Origin: Paenibacillus dendritiformis | GTDB taxonomy: Bacteria; Bacillota; Bacilli; Paenibacillales; Paenibacillaceae | Length of the DNA: 64,000 bases | NCBI RefSeq assembly: GCF_021654795.1 | Contig: NZ_AP025344.1 | Coordinates: 4,712,501 to 4,776,500 of the forward strand | Direction of reading: 5' to 3' | Shown here: positions 31,253 to 40,195 of the stretch, piece by piece | Layout: every line of letters begins with the position of its first letter | Position numbering within the stretch: position 1 is the first letter of the stretch | Made by a program: the position numbers and the translations under genes | Notes under the pieces: model-generated | What the model was told of the DNA's origin: nothing | The model's database searches: none | Seen by the model: the letters and a program-made list of their open reading frames with translations, nothing else

Positions 31253-33244
31253 CTAGACGTATTGCTTCATCCAGCCGGCAATCCGATTCAGCCGCTCTAC
31301 GCGCAGCTCGGGATGCCCGTTGCGCGACAGATCGTGATTGGCGCCCGGGAACCGCACCAGCTGGGTCGTCTTGCCCAGGCGCTTTAAGGCCACATAGAGC
31401 TGCTCGGCTTGCTCGATAGGGCAGCGCAGATCGTCCTCTCCGTGCAGTATCAGCAGCGGCGTCTGCACCTTATTTACATAAGCGAGCGGTGAATGCTTCC
31501 ACAGCTTCTCCGGATCCTCCCACGGCTGGGCGCAGATCTGATACTCGGTGAAATAATAGCCGATATCGCTGACGCCATAGAAAGAGAACCAGTTCGAAAT
31601 CGAGCGCTGGGTGACGGCGCCCTTGAAGCGGTTCGTATGGCCGACAATCCAGTTGGTCATGAAGCCGCCGTAGCTGCCGCCGGTAACGCCGAGCCGCCCT
31701 TCATCCACGAAATCGTAGCGGGCGATGGCCTGATCCAGCGCCTCCATAATATCCTCGTAATCCTTCCCGCCGTAATCTCCGCGGCAGGCATCGACGAATT
31801 TCTGTCCGTAGCCGTGGCTGCCGCGCGGGTTCGTATACAGAACCGCATAGCCCTGAGCCGCAAGCAGCTGGAATTCATGCATGAACGAATTCGCGTACAT
31901 CGTATGCGGGCCGCCGTGAATCTCGACGATCATCGGCACCTTGCCGCCCGCGGACACGCCTGCAGGCTTCATGATCCACGCCTGCACCTTCCAGCCGTCG
32001 GAGGTCTCGACCCAGAACGAGTCCGGCCGGCTCAGCTTCAGCTCCGCCAGGAAGTCTTCGTTCGGGGCGGCCAGCCGGCGCTCTTCGCCCGTTCCCGTAT
32101 CCCTGATGAACAGCTCTCCGGGCTGGAGCGGATCGGACGAGATGAAGACGATCCGTTGCCCGTCCTTCGTCACGGTGAATTGGGTAATCTCCCGATCGCC
32201 GGAGGTCAGCACCTCATATCCTCCCTCCAGCGGGAAGCGTGCGAGCTGAACGCTTCCTTCCGCCGAGACGAGCGAATAGACGGCGGAGCCATCCGGCGTG
32301 AAGACCGGAGCGGAAGAGCCGCCGGCCTTCATGTCGGTCACGGCCGCGTTGCCGAGATACAGATCGAGTTCGGCGGTTACGCACACGGTGGCCCCGCCCG
32401 CGGCCGGTACGGCATAAAGGCGGATCAAGGTCGCATTCTCATATTGGCGGTCATGGCCGAAGAACGCGATCGTGTCCCCATCAGGCGAGAAGGCGAGCTT
32501 CCCGATGACAAGACCGGATTCCGTCACGCGGCGGCAACCGCCGTCCTCGCAGTTCACGATAAAGATGTCTTGCGTGAAGACGAGATCCGGGTCGACCGCT
32601 TCATCCTCGACGCGCTTGGCGGCGAAGGCGGCATGGACGCCGTCCGGCGACCAGGCGAAATCATGGACATCATAATCTCCCGAAGTCAATTGAACGGTCG
32701 AGCCGGATTCAGGATGAAAGACAAATAAATGCGTGCGCTTGCCGTCAAGCAAGCCTTTGCCGTCCGCCTTGCATTTCAGCCGGTCGACGACGAGCGCCTG
32801 CTTGCCAGGCGCCTGCTTGCCATCTTCCTGCTCCTCCTTCTCTTCGCTCCCGGCCGGATCGATGCTTGAAGTGTACAACAGGCGGGCACCGTCCGGCGAC
32901 CATTCAAATGCGCTGACGCCGAACTCCGCGTCCGTCAGGGCTTCCGCTTCCCCGCCATCGGCCGCCATCGTCCAGATCTGCTGGCGCTTGCCCTTCTTGC
33001 GCAGGAAGGCCAGCTTCGTCCCGTCCGGCGACCAGACAGGCGCGCTGTCCTGCTCCCCGTGCGTAAATGCCTTGCTCTTCGTTCCGTCTGCGGCCGTAAT
33101 ATGTATGCGGGAGCGGTATCCGCTCTTCTCCTCATTGACCTGCTTCGCCACATAGGCAATCTTCCCGTCCTGCGGATTGACGGCCGGATCGCTTAACCAT
33201 ACGAACCGGTATAAATCTTCCGCTGTGATGGCGCGCTGCTCCAT
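31253..33244 (-). CDS. S9-family serine peptidase (acylaminoacyl-peptidase type)
   Basis: This 663-residue protein has residues 1 to about 390 as a beta-propeller with repeated WSPDGTKLAF-type blades, and residues of about 400-663 as an alpha/beta hydrolase (Peptidase_S9). The nucleophile lies in GGSYGGFMTNW; the Asp is in HGEDDLRCPIEQ and the His in FPGANHDLS. The family cleaves short or N-acylated peptides in the cytoplasm. ATG 33244 is preceded by GGAGGTG. The in-frame ATG at 33316 would precede that site. A short acidic insertion (EEKEEQEDGKQ) interrupts one propeller blade. The gene stops just beyond the 42-bp repeat array, with no terminator in between. Confidence 0.93.
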   Translation of the reverse strand: MEQRAITAEDLYRFVWLSDPAVNPQDGKIAYVAKQVNEEKSGYRSRIHITAADGTKSKAFTHGEQDSAPVWSPDGTKLAFLRKKGKRQQIWTMAADGGEAEALTDAEFGVSAFEWSPDGARLLYTSSIDPAGSEEKEEQEDGKQAPGKQALVVDRLKCKADGKGLLDGKRTHLFVFHPESGSTVQLTSGDYDVHDFAWSPDGVHAAFAAKRVEDEAVDPDLVFTQDIFIVNCEDGGCRRVTESGLVIGKLAFSPDGDTIAFFGHDRQYENATLIRLYAVPAAGGATVCVTAELDLYLGNAAVTDMKAGGSSAPVFTPDGSAVYSLVSAEGSVQLARFPLEGGYEVLTSGDREITQFTVTKDGQRIVFISSDPLQPGELFIRDTGTGEERRLAAPNEDFLAELKLSRPDSFWVETSDGWKVQAWIMKPAGVSAGGKVPMIVEIHGGPHTMYANSFMHEFQLLAAQGYAVLYTNPRGSHGYGQKFVDACRGDYGGKDYEDIMEALDQAIARYDFVDEGRLGVTGGSYGGFMTNWIVGHTNRFKGAVTQRSISNWFSFYGVSDIGYYFTEYQICAQPWEDPEKLWKHSPLAYVNKVQTPLLILHGEDDLRCPIEQAEQLYVALKRLGKTTQLVRFPGANHDLSRNGHPELRVERLNRIAGWMKQYV

Positions 33245-33650
33245 CGTAACACCTCCCATGCTTGATATACCTAGTATGGCATTCCTTCCCTTCTCAAGAC
33301 AAGCCCAATACGGCAAAGTCCCGCGCGCATATGGTCTCCGTTCGATTCATTCCCCCCGATGCTTACCGTCCGGCTTCCGGTTTGATTAGGACAGAGACTC
33401 CGGAGCAAAGCTGGCGGCTCGCAGCCGTCTTGCCTCTGCTGGCCCCAACCTTATCGCGATCCACGGCTTGGTGCTTCCCTTCGCTTCCGGGATCGAGTCA
33501 AGCCCTCCTCCTGACGATTTTCTCTCTTTTCGTCGCGGCCGGGCGAGTCCGAATTGTGCATCTCCCCCCTTTTAGCTGCCCTTGCCGCCACTTCTGCCCC
33601 TGCATACTCTATTCAATGACTCTATTCTTCTATAAAGGCGGTGTTTCAGA
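33245..33650. promoter_or_regulatory. intergenic region with leader duplicated before 36408
   Basis: Most of this 405-base stretch holds nothing recognisable. The last 105 bases align well with those preceding the paralogous methyltransferase at 36408. The shared part includes TGCATACTCTAT (here) and TGCATAGTCTAT (there), followed by TCTATT and an AAGGYGGTG ribosome binding site. CATANNNTA in both copies resembles sigma-E/sigma-K -10 elements, but no convincing -35 is seen. Confidence 0.4.
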
Positions 33651-34328
33651 ATGATTTGGCACTTTCACCAGCCCGTGTTCGCCTCGGATTCGGCGCCGGA
33701 GCTGCCGCAACTTTTTATGACGCATGGAGCCTGGTCCGGCCATCGCCGGTTCGCGTATGATCTGGTCCGCTTCGCCCGTCCCCGCATCATCGTGGAATTG
33801 GGCACCTTGTACGGCACCTCGTTCTTCGCCTTCTGCCAGGCAATCAAAGATGGACAACTGAACTCTCATTGCTTCGCCGTCGATTCGTGGGTGGGCGATC
33901 CGCATGTCGGCGTCTATAACGACAGCGTCTTCCATGCCGTGCAAGCCGTCACGGCCCGCGAATTTCCGCACAACGGCACCTTGGTGCGGAGCGATTTCGA
34001 CGCAGCGGCGAATTATTTCGCCGACGGCTTCATCGACATCCTCCATATTGACGGCTATCACACCTATGAAGCGGTTCGAAATGACTATATTACCTGGCTT
34101 CCGAAGCTGGCCCCGAACGGAATCGTATTGTTCCATGATACCGCCATACGGACCGGAGATTTCGGCGTGTACCGACTGTGGGAAGAGCTTCAGATGCATC
34201 CCCATATCACATTTACTCATTCATGCGGACTCGGCGTCCTGTTCCCAAAAGGGTGTTCCCCCGAATGGCTTCCGCTGATCGTTAACCCGGAAGCGCTTGT
34301 GGCGAATTATGCAGCGGGACAAGCGTAG
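33651..34328 (+). CDS. class I SAM-dependent methyltransferase, module A
   Basis: This 225-residue protein is of the Methyltransf_24 type. Motif I is IIVELGTLYGTSFFAF, the acidic motif is HCFAVDSWVGDPH, and the later strand is DILHIDGYHTYEAV, with GIVLFHDTA. It would methylate a sugar hydroxyl or amine of the glycan assembled by this island. AAGGCGGTG precedes the ATG. The GT61 gene follows after 68 bases. Both genes have paralogues of exactly the same lengths at 36408-38234. Acceptor unknown. Confidence 0.8.
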   Translation: MIWHFHQPVFASDSAPELPQLFMTHGAWSGHRRFAYDLVRFARPRIIVELGTLYGTSFFAFCQAIKDGQLNSHCFAVDSWVGDPHVGVYNDSVFHAVQAVTAREFPHNGTLVRSDFDAAANYFADGFIDILHIDGYHTYEAVRNDYITWLPKLAPNGIVLFHDTAIRTGDFGVYRLWEELQMHPHITFTHSCGLGVLFPKGCSPEWLPLIVNPEALVANYAAGQA

Positions 34329-34396
34329 ATGAACTCCTGTCGCGATTGCCCGTCCCGCTGCGGCAACAGCCAATCTGTTCAAGGAGGGCCGGATTA

Positions 34397-35482
34397 ATGA
34401 GTACGATCCCGAATCTTTTCTATCACCGGACGCGAGATTGGGCTGCCGGTTACGCCTATGATCTCTCATTGCTTCAAGAGAGGTACAAAATCATTTACCC
34501 GGAGGAAACCGTCGTCTTGCCTGCCCCCAAAGGAGTGGACGCGCCCCGTTGGCCGCCGCTATGCCACACCGATGAGGCCTTCGTGGCGGTCATCCCGGAA
34601 GGAAGGGTCATGACCGGGTGCGGGTACGTCGTTACCCCCGACCATCGCCGGCTTCTTGACGTGGAACTTGCCTATCCCTATCCGTTCAACGAGCTTCCTC
34701 CGCCGCAATATACGACAGACACCGTGGCCACGTTGTTATGGGGCTGGAATATTCCCGGCTACGCCTATACACATGCCATTTTCGGGCATTGGTTTTTTGA
34801 TATTTTGCCCCGAATTCATCTGCTGGAACAGAGCGGGATCGCTATCGACAAATATTTGATCGGCCAACTGACTCACCCCTTTCAACATGAATCGCTGCAA
34901 ATGCTCGGATTTCCGATGGATAAGTTAATTCAAGTTGACCGGAACGACTTCCATCTGGTCGCGCGCAAGCTGGTCGTGCCTGCCGTCCCGTTCGCTCTGG
35001 GCGGATGTCCCCGCTGGGCCAATCAGTTCATCCGCTCCCGCCTGAAAGACGCTCATTCCATTCCTCCCCGTCCCGGCTATGAACGAATCTATGTCAGCCG
35101 GCAGGATGCGCACGTGCGTCATGTCATCAATGAAGAGGAAGTGATGCAAGTGCTGGCCGAGAAGGGCTTTGTCCGCATTGTTCTCACGCCGCTGTCCATG
35201 GAGGACAAAATATCCATCTACTCTTCCGCCCAGGTTATCGTCTCTCCCTTCGGAAGCGGAAGCATTAATACGGCGTTTTGCAATCCAGGCTCTACCTTGA
35301 TCGAACTGACGCCTGTAACGGTTATGGATGGTTACTTCTGGAAAATCAGCAACCACGCAGGGATGAACTACTACGAGGTGCTCTGTGATATCGAGCAGCC
35401 GCCGAAGCCGCTCGGCGGAGCTGACAACTTAATCGTAGACATTGACAAGCTGAAGCGCGTGCTTCATATGGCCGGCATTTAG
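34397..35482 (+). CDS. GT61-family (DUF563) glycosyltransferase, module A
   Basis: This 361-residue protein matches GT61. It has WNIPGYAYTHAIFGHWFFDI with HLLEQSGI in the N-terminal half, ERIYVSRQDAHVRHVINEEE in the middle, and SPFGSGSINTAFCNPGSTLI near the C-terminus (the nucleotide-binding region of this family). Family members transfer xylose, GlcNAc or other sugars in the GT-B fold, inverting. No membrane segment is present, so it works at the cytoplasmic face. AAGGAGGG precedes ATG 34397; an earlier in-frame ATG at 34346 precedes that site. Paralogous with 37149-38234 along its whole length. Confidence 0.82.
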   Translation: MSTIPNLFYHRTRDWAAGYAYDLSLLQERYKIIYPEETVVLPAPKGVDAPRWPPLCHTDEAFVAVIPEGRVMTGCGYVVTPDHRRLLDVELAYPYPFNELPPPQYTTDTVATLLWGWNIPGYAYTHAIFGHWFFDILPRIHLLEQSGIAIDKYLIGQLTHPFQHESLQMLGFPMDKLIQVDRNDFHLVARKLVVPAVPFALGGCPRWANQFIRSRLKDAHSIPPRPGYERIYVSRQDAHVRHVINEEEVMQVLAEKGFVRIVLTPLSMEDKISIYSSAQVIVSPFGSGSINTAFCNPGSTLIELTPVTVMDGYFWKISNHAGMNYYEVLCDIEQPPKPLGGADNLIVDIDKLKRVLHMAGI

Positions 35483-35549
35483 TCGCGCCTCATCAGAAGC
35501 GCCGCTGCAAGGGGCCTCTCATTCTCTCTGGCGGCAGAAGCCCGATACA

Positions 35550-35582
35550 ACAAAGTCCCGCAGGCAGATTGCCGCGGGACCG
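35550..35582 (-). terminator. intrinsic terminator of peroxiredoxin gene
   Basis: On the minus strand GTCCCGCGGCA pairs with TGCCTGCGGGAC (one bulge), followed by TTTGTTG. Confidence 0.65.
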
Positions 35583-35599
35583 GTATATTTCCATTTCGA

Positions 35600-36148
35600 T
35601 TAGTTGGCAGCCAGATGCTTGTCCCCCGGCTTCCAATCGCTCGGGCACAGACCGCCGGATTGCAGGGCTTGCAGCACGCGGAGCGTCTCGTCCACACTGC
35701 GTCCGACATTGTTATGGTTTACGGCTTGATACTTCACTTCGCCTTCCGGGTCGATGATGAAGAGACCGCGAAGCGCTACGCCCTCCTCTTCAATGAGGAC
35801 GCCGTAGTCGCGGGCAGCCGATTTCGTGATGTCGGAAGCAAGCGGGAAATTCAGGCGGCCGAGGCCATTGGCATCGGCGGGCGTGTTGATCCACGCCCGG
35901 TGCGAATGCACGGAGTCGACGGACACGCCGAGGATTTCAGTGTCCAGCTTCTTGAATTCTTCCGCTGCGCCGCTGAGAGCCGTAAGCTCTGTCGGGCATA
36001 CGAAAGTGAAATCAAGCGGATAGAAGAATAAGACGAGCCATTTGCCCCGGTAATCGGACAGCGCAGCGGAGCCGAAGCCTTGTCCGTCCCCATTCGCTGT
36101 CTCCATGTTGAATTCTGGCGCAGGTCTGCCGACCAAACGTTCCGGCAT
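35600..36148 (-). CDS. 2-Cys peroxiredoxin (AhpC/TSA family)
   Basis: This 182-residue peroxiredoxin has the peroxidatic Cys51 in DFTFVCPTE and the resolving Cys168 in GGLCPSDWKPG. It reduces hydrogen peroxide and organic hydroperoxides using thioredoxin or AhpF-type reductants. The length and WKPGD C-terminus match typical 2-Cys enzymes. A GGAGG-type site precedes the ATG. The gene lies in reverse orientation between the two duplicated methyltransferase-GT61 modules, so it either separated them on insertion or was the junction of the duplication. Confidence 0.95.
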   Translation of the reverse strand: MPERLVGRPAPEFNMETANGDGQGFGSAALSDYRGKWLVLFFYPLDFTFVCPTELTALSGAAEEFKKLDTEILGVSVDSVHSHRAWINTPADANGLGRLNFPLASDITKSAARDYGVLIEEEGVALRGLFIIDPEGEVKYQAVNHNNVGRSVDETLRVLQALQSGGLCPSDWKPGDKHLAAN

Positions 36149-36407
36149 ATCCGCTTCCTCCTTTGAGCTGTCTCAAAATGTGCCGATTTATAACATCTTC
36201 TAAGATTTTTTCGCATGATTCTTATTTGGTTCTATTATGCCACTTGAATGCCGCTTTATCCTCTCCTGCACCAAAGCCCCGGTACCGCCCCCGCTTCTCT
36301 CTCAAAATTGTGTGTCTCTCTTCTCTCAGTTGCCCTATTCCGCCTCTCTCCTGCCTGCATAGTCTATCTCAATCCGTCTATTATCTCTGAAGGTGGTGTG
36401 CTTTGCG

Positions 36408-37085
36408 ATGCATTGGTCCTATCATCAGCCTGTGTTTGCCGCGGATTCCGCGCCGGAGCTGCCGCGTGAGTTCATGACGCATGGAGCCTGGTCCGGCCAT
36501 CGCCGCTTTGCGTATGATCTGGTTCGCTTTGCCCTGCCCCGAACGATTGTGGAGTTGGGCACGCTGTACGGCACCTCATTCTTTACCTTCTGCCAAGCGG
36601 TGAAGGACGGACAGCTTGCGGCCCGCTGCTTCGCTGTCGACACCTGGAAGGGAGACCCGCATGTCGGCAGCTATGACGATGTCGTCTATCAAGCGGTGCA
36701 AGCCGTTACCGCCCGTGAATTTCCGCTGATCGGCACCTTGGTGCGGAGCGATTTCGACGGGGCGGCGAATCTCTTCGCCGACGGGTCCATCGATGTGCTT
36801 CATATCGACGGCTACCACACCTACGAGGCCGTTCATCACGATTACGCGACATGGTATCCGAAGCTGGCCGAGAACGGGATCGTCCTCTTTCATGACACTG
36901 CGGTCCGCCTGCGGGATTTCGGCGTATACCGGTTCTGGGAAGAGCTCGGGGAGCATCCGCATATCGCGTTCCCCCATTCGAACGGGCTCGGCGTCCTGTT
37001 CCCCAAAGGATGCCCGGCGAACTGGCTGCCTCTGATTGAGAACAAGGACGCGTTGGTGGCGAACTATGCCGCAGGACAAGTGTGA
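36408..37085 (+). CDS. class I SAM-dependent methyltransferase, module B
   Basis: This 225-residue protein is a close paralogue of the module A enzyme at 33651. It has TIVELGTLYGTSFFTF, CFAVDTWKGDPHVG, DVLHIDGYHTYEAV and NGIVLFHDTA. Both share the N-terminal YHQPVFAADSAPELP/FHQPVFASDSAPELP pattern and the C-terminal NYAAGQ. ATG 36408 follows AAGGTGGTG; a GTG at 36393 overlaps that site. Differences cluster at Ala/Asn positions around residues 58-70 and in the C-terminal third, which may shift acceptor choice. Confidence 0.8.
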   Translation: MHWSYHQPVFAADSAPELPREFMTHGAWSGHRRFAYDLVRFALPRTIVELGTLYGTSFFTFCQAVKDGQLAARCFAVDTWKGDPHVGSYDDVVYQAVQAVTAREFPLIGTLVRSDFDGAANLFADGSIDVLHIDGYHTYEAVHHDYATWYPKLAENGIVLFHDTAVRLRDFGVYRFWEELGEHPHIAFPHSNGLGVLFPKGCPANWLPLIENKDALVANYAAGQV

Positions 37086-37148
37086 TGCATGACCTTGCCG
37101 GTGCTGCGGCACCTGACGACGATGAGCAGCAGGAGGAGGGCTTGAAAT

Positions 37149-38234
37149 ATGAATACGATACCCGATCAGTTTTATTTGCGGACACGGGACTGGGCTGCCG
37201 GCTTTGCCGCTGACCCTCATCTTGTGCGTGAGAGGTATAAAGTCATTTATCCGAAGGAAACGATTCATCTGCCTGCGCCCAACGGGGAAGACGCGAAGCG
37301 CTGGCCGTCGGCATGTCATTTCGAGGAAGCCTTCGTGGCGGTCATTCCGGAAGGGCGGATCATGACGGGGAACGGTTATGTCGTCACCCCCGATCACAAG
37401 CGGCTGCTCGATGTCGAGTATGCCTATCCTTATCCGTTCACTGAGCTTCCTCCGGCGGAATATACGGAGGAGACCGTAGCCACCCTGATATGGGGCTGGA
37501 ACATTCCCGGGGTCGCTTTTACGCAGGCCATTTACGGCCATTGGTTTTTCGACATTCTGCCGCGGATTCATCTGCTGGAGCAAAGCGGCATCGCCATTGA
37601 TAAATACTTGATCGGAAAGCTGACCCATTCGTTCCAATATGAATCGCTGCAAATGCTCGGCTTCCCGATGGACAAATTGATTGAAGTCGACCGCAATGAT
37701 TATCATCTCGTCGCTCGTCAGTTGGTCGTGCCCGCCGTCCCGGTCATCCTTGGCAAGAGCCCGCGCTGGGCCTATCAATTCATCCGCAAGCGGTTGAGAG
37801 ATGACCGCCACATCCTGCCCCGGCCAGGGTATGAGCGAATATATGTCAGCCGGGCGGATGCACATGCCCGCTTTGTCGTCAATGAGGAGGAGGTCATGCA
37901 GGTACTGGCCGAGAAAGGGTTTACCCGCATCGTGCTCACTCCGCTGTCCATGCAAGACAAAATTTCCATCTATTCTTCCGCTCAAGCCATCGTGGCCCCG
38001 TTCGGAAGCGGCAATGTGAATGTGGCGTTCTGCAATCCGGGCACGACGATGATCGAACTGTCGCCCGTCACCGTGGTCGATGATTATTTCTGGAAAATCA
38101 GCAATCACGCCTCTATGAATTACTATGAAATCATCTGCGATATCGAGCAGCCGCCGAAGCCGGTCGGCGGGGCCGACAACCTGATCGTAGACATCGAGAA
38201 GCTGAAGCGCGTGCTTCATATGGCGGGAATCTAG
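37149..38234 (+). CDS. GT61-family (DUF563) glycosyltransferase, module B
   Basis: This 361-residue protein is a paralogue of 34397-35482. It shares the NIPG..FTQAIYGHWFFDI and HLLEQSGIAIDKYLIG blocks, ERIYVSRADAHARFVVNEEE and FGSGNVNVAFCNPGTTMI. Both end KLKRVLHMAGI. The upstream spacer to its methyltransferase is 63 bases, against 68 in module A. The gene may be the first of a longer transcript that continues through the acyltransferase and aminotransferase. The donor sugar is unknown. Confidence 0.82.
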   Translation: MNTIPDQFYLRTRDWAAGFAADPHLVRERYKVIYPKETIHLPAPNGEDAKRWPSACHFEEAFVAVIPEGRIMTGNGYVVTPDHKRLLDVEYAYPYPFTELPPAEYTEETVATLIWGWNIPGVAFTQAIYGHWFFDILPRIHLLEQSGIAIDKYLIGKLTHSFQYESLQMLGFPMDKLIEVDRNDYHLVARQLVVPAVPVILGKSPRWAYQFIRKRLRDDRHILPRPGYERIYVSRADAHARFVVNEEEVMQVLAEKGFTRIVLTPLSMQDKISIYSSAQAIVAPFGSGNVNVAFCNPGTTMIELSPVTVVDDYFWKISNHASMNYYEIICDIEQPPKPVGGADNLIVDIEKLKRVLHMAGI

Positions 38235-38386
38235 ACGCCTGAATGCCGTCTTCACGCTGTCCTGAACATTCCCCTCCTCTATCGACAAATAACTATTTTG
38301 CCTTCCACGCTACCGATGGCCTAATCTTCTGCTAGCTTCCAATCATACACATACCATATCCAAACGATTGACAGGAGGAATAAGCC

Positions 38387-39028
38387 TTGTCTGACAGCCA
38401 ACGGACGATCGTGATCGGAGCGGGAGGGCATGCAAAAGTCATCATCGACATTCTTCGAGCCGATCCCGCCGTCGACCTTGTCGGCTGCACTTCCGCGGAC
38501 GGAAGCGGCTGCGTGGCCGGAGTTCCTGTCTTGGGCGATGATTCGATCCTGCCGGAGCTGTATGCGCAAGGGGTCCATCAGGCATTCGTGGCCATCGGCG
38601 ACAACCGTATTCGCTGGAAGATGGCCCGAACCGCCGCGAACATCGGTTATACCCTGATCAACGCAATCAGCCGGCACGCCTATATCTCCCCATCGGCAAG
38701 CCTTGGGTCAGGCATCGCTATCATGCCCGGGGCCGTGGTGAATGCGGAAGCCCGCATCCGGGATTTCGCCATCATCAACACCGGCGCATCGGTGGATCAC
38801 GAATCCGTTATCGGAGAAGCATGCCATATCGCTCCGGGAAGCCATTTATCCGGCAATGTGCGGGTCGGGGAAGGCTCCTTCCTCGGTACCGGAACCCAAG
38901 TGATTGACGGCACGGCGGTCGGAGCATGGTCGGTTCTGGGGGCAGGCGCCGTCGTGGTCCGGGATATCCCCGATCAATGCCTCGCCGTAGGGGTGCCGGC
39001 CCGCGTCATCAAGCATTTTGATTGTTAA
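38387..39028 (+). CDS. PglD/PerB-like sugar N-acyltransferase
   Basis: This 213-residue protein has an N-terminal Rossmann-like GAGGHAKVIID motif (residues 11-21) that binds the nucleotide sugar. A left-handed beta-helix of hexapeptide repeats follows (about residues 98-200) and binds acetyl-CoA. His138 in TGASVDHES matches the catalytic base of PglD. Such enzymes acetylate the 4-amino group of UDP-bacillosamine precursors (PglD) or GDP-perosamine (PerB of Caulobacter). The neighbour downstream is perosamine-synthase-like, so GDP-perosamine N-acylation is the favoured role. The start is TTG at 38387 behind AGGAGGAA. Confidence 0.85.
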   Translation: MSDSQRTIVIGAGGHAKVIIDILRADPAVDLVGCTSADGSGCVAGVPVLGDDSILPELYAQGVHQAFVAIGDNRIRWKMARTAANIGYTLINAISRHAYISPSASLGSGIAIMPGAVVNAEARIRDFAIINTGASVDHESVIGEACHIAPGSHLSGNVRVGEGSFLGTGTQVIDGTAVGAWSVLGAGAVVVRDIPDQCLAVGVPARVIKHFDC

Positions 39029-39055
39029 GCAGTCTTGAATGTCGGAGGGAGATAC

Positions 39056-40174
39056 ATGAAGAAATATTATCCTATAGCAGCTCCGATTCTGAACGGGAAT
39101 GAAAAAAAATATGTAGCCGATTGTCTCGATTCGACGTGGATTTCATCCAACGGTTCTTATCTGGGCATGTTCGAGCAGCAATTCGCGGCTTTTTGTCAGA
39201 CGAAGCACGCAATAACTTGCAGCAATGGCACGACTGCGCTCCATCTGGCACTCATCGCGCACGGTGCCGGTCCGGGGGACGAAGTGATCGTTCCGACGCT
39301 GACCTTCGCCGCCACGGCCAATGCGGTCGCGTATTGCGGAGCGACACCGGTGTTCGTCGATTCCGATCCGGAGACGTGGAATATGGATCCGGAGGCGGTC
39401 GTGGAGAAGATTACGCCCCGAACGAAGGGCATTATTGCCGTCCATCTGTACGGTCACCCCGTTCATATGGATCCGATTATGCAAGCGGCCCAAGAGCATA
39501 ATTTATTTGTCATCGAGGATGCCGCCGAAGCCATCGGCGCCGAATACAAAGGCAGAAGAGCGGGCTCTCTCGGCCATACGGCCGCCTTCAGCTTATTCGG
39601 CAACAAGATCATTACGACCGGCGAAGGCGGCATCATCACTACGGATGATGACGAGATCGCCGAGAAAATTCGCCTGTTCAAAGGGCAGGGCATGGATAAA
39701 TCCCGTAAATATTGGCATACGGTCATCGGCTACAATTACCGCATGACAAATATCCAGGCTGCGATCGGCTGCGCGCAACTGGAAAATATCGACTGGCATA
39801 TCCAGCAGCGCATTCGGGTTGCGATGCATTACTACGATTGCCTTCAGTACGATGAACGAATCACCCTGCCGGTCCAGAAGGTATGGTCCAAAAACGTCTT
39901 TTGGATGATGAGCGTCGTGTTGAAGGGGTGCTCGGAAGCGAAGCGGGACCGGATCATGGAGCGGTTGAAGGAGGATGGCATCGAGACGAGACCGTTCTTC
40001 TACCCGATGCACATTCTTCCGCCGTATCAGCATCTGCAGCCCCATGCGGAGTTCCCGGTCGCGAACCGAATCGCCGCGCAAGGGATCAACCTGCCGAGCC
40101 ATGGCGAATTGACCGGGGAAGACATTCATTGGATTGGCGGCAAGCTGCAGCGCGCAATAGACAAGGAATCCTAA
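39056..40174 (+). CDS. DegT/DnrJ/EryC1/StrS aminotransferase, GDP-perosamine synthase-like
   Basis: This 372-residue PLP enzyme has CSNGTTALHLAL, PTLTFAATANAVAYCGATPV, EDAAEAIGAEYKG and the PLP Lys184 in FGNKIITTGEGG. The Lys is retained, so it is an aminotransferase and not a ColD-type dehydratase. Details such as KKYVADCLDSTWISSNGSYL, HLYGHPVHMDP and YWHTVIGYNYRMTN follow GDP-perosamine synthase (Per/RfbE). That enzyme converts GDP-4-keto-6-deoxymannose to GDP-perosamine with glutamate. ATG 39056 follows GGAGGGAG. It lies 27 bases after the PglD/PerB-like gene. Other sugar aminotransferases of the family remain possible. Confidence 0.85.
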   Translation: MKKYYPIAAPILNGNEKKYVADCLDSTWISSNGSYLGMFEQQFAAFCQTKHAITCSNGTTALHLALIAHGAGPGDEVIVPTLTFAATANAVAYCGATPVFVDSDPETWNMDPEAVVEKITPRTKGIIAVHLYGHPVHMDPIMQAAQEHNLFVIEDAAEAIGAEYKGRRAGSLGHTAAFSLFGNKIITTGEGGIITTDDDEIAEKIRLFKGQGMDKSRKYWHTVIGYNYRMTNIQAAIGCAQLENIDWHIQQRIRVAMHYYDCLQYDERITLPVQKVWSKNVFWMMSVVLKGCSEAKRDRIMERLKEDGIETRPFFYPMHILPPYQHLQPHAEFPVANRIAAQGINLPSHGELTGEDIHWIGGKLQRAIDKES

Positions 40175-40195
40175 GTCACGAAGGGAGGGAGAAGG

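Noticed and set aside
33603..33611. Confident sigma-K promoter for the methyltransferase-GT61 modules
   Set aside because: The -10-like element is conserved, but no acceptable -35 is found 15-17 bases upstream, so it is kept only as a hypothesis.
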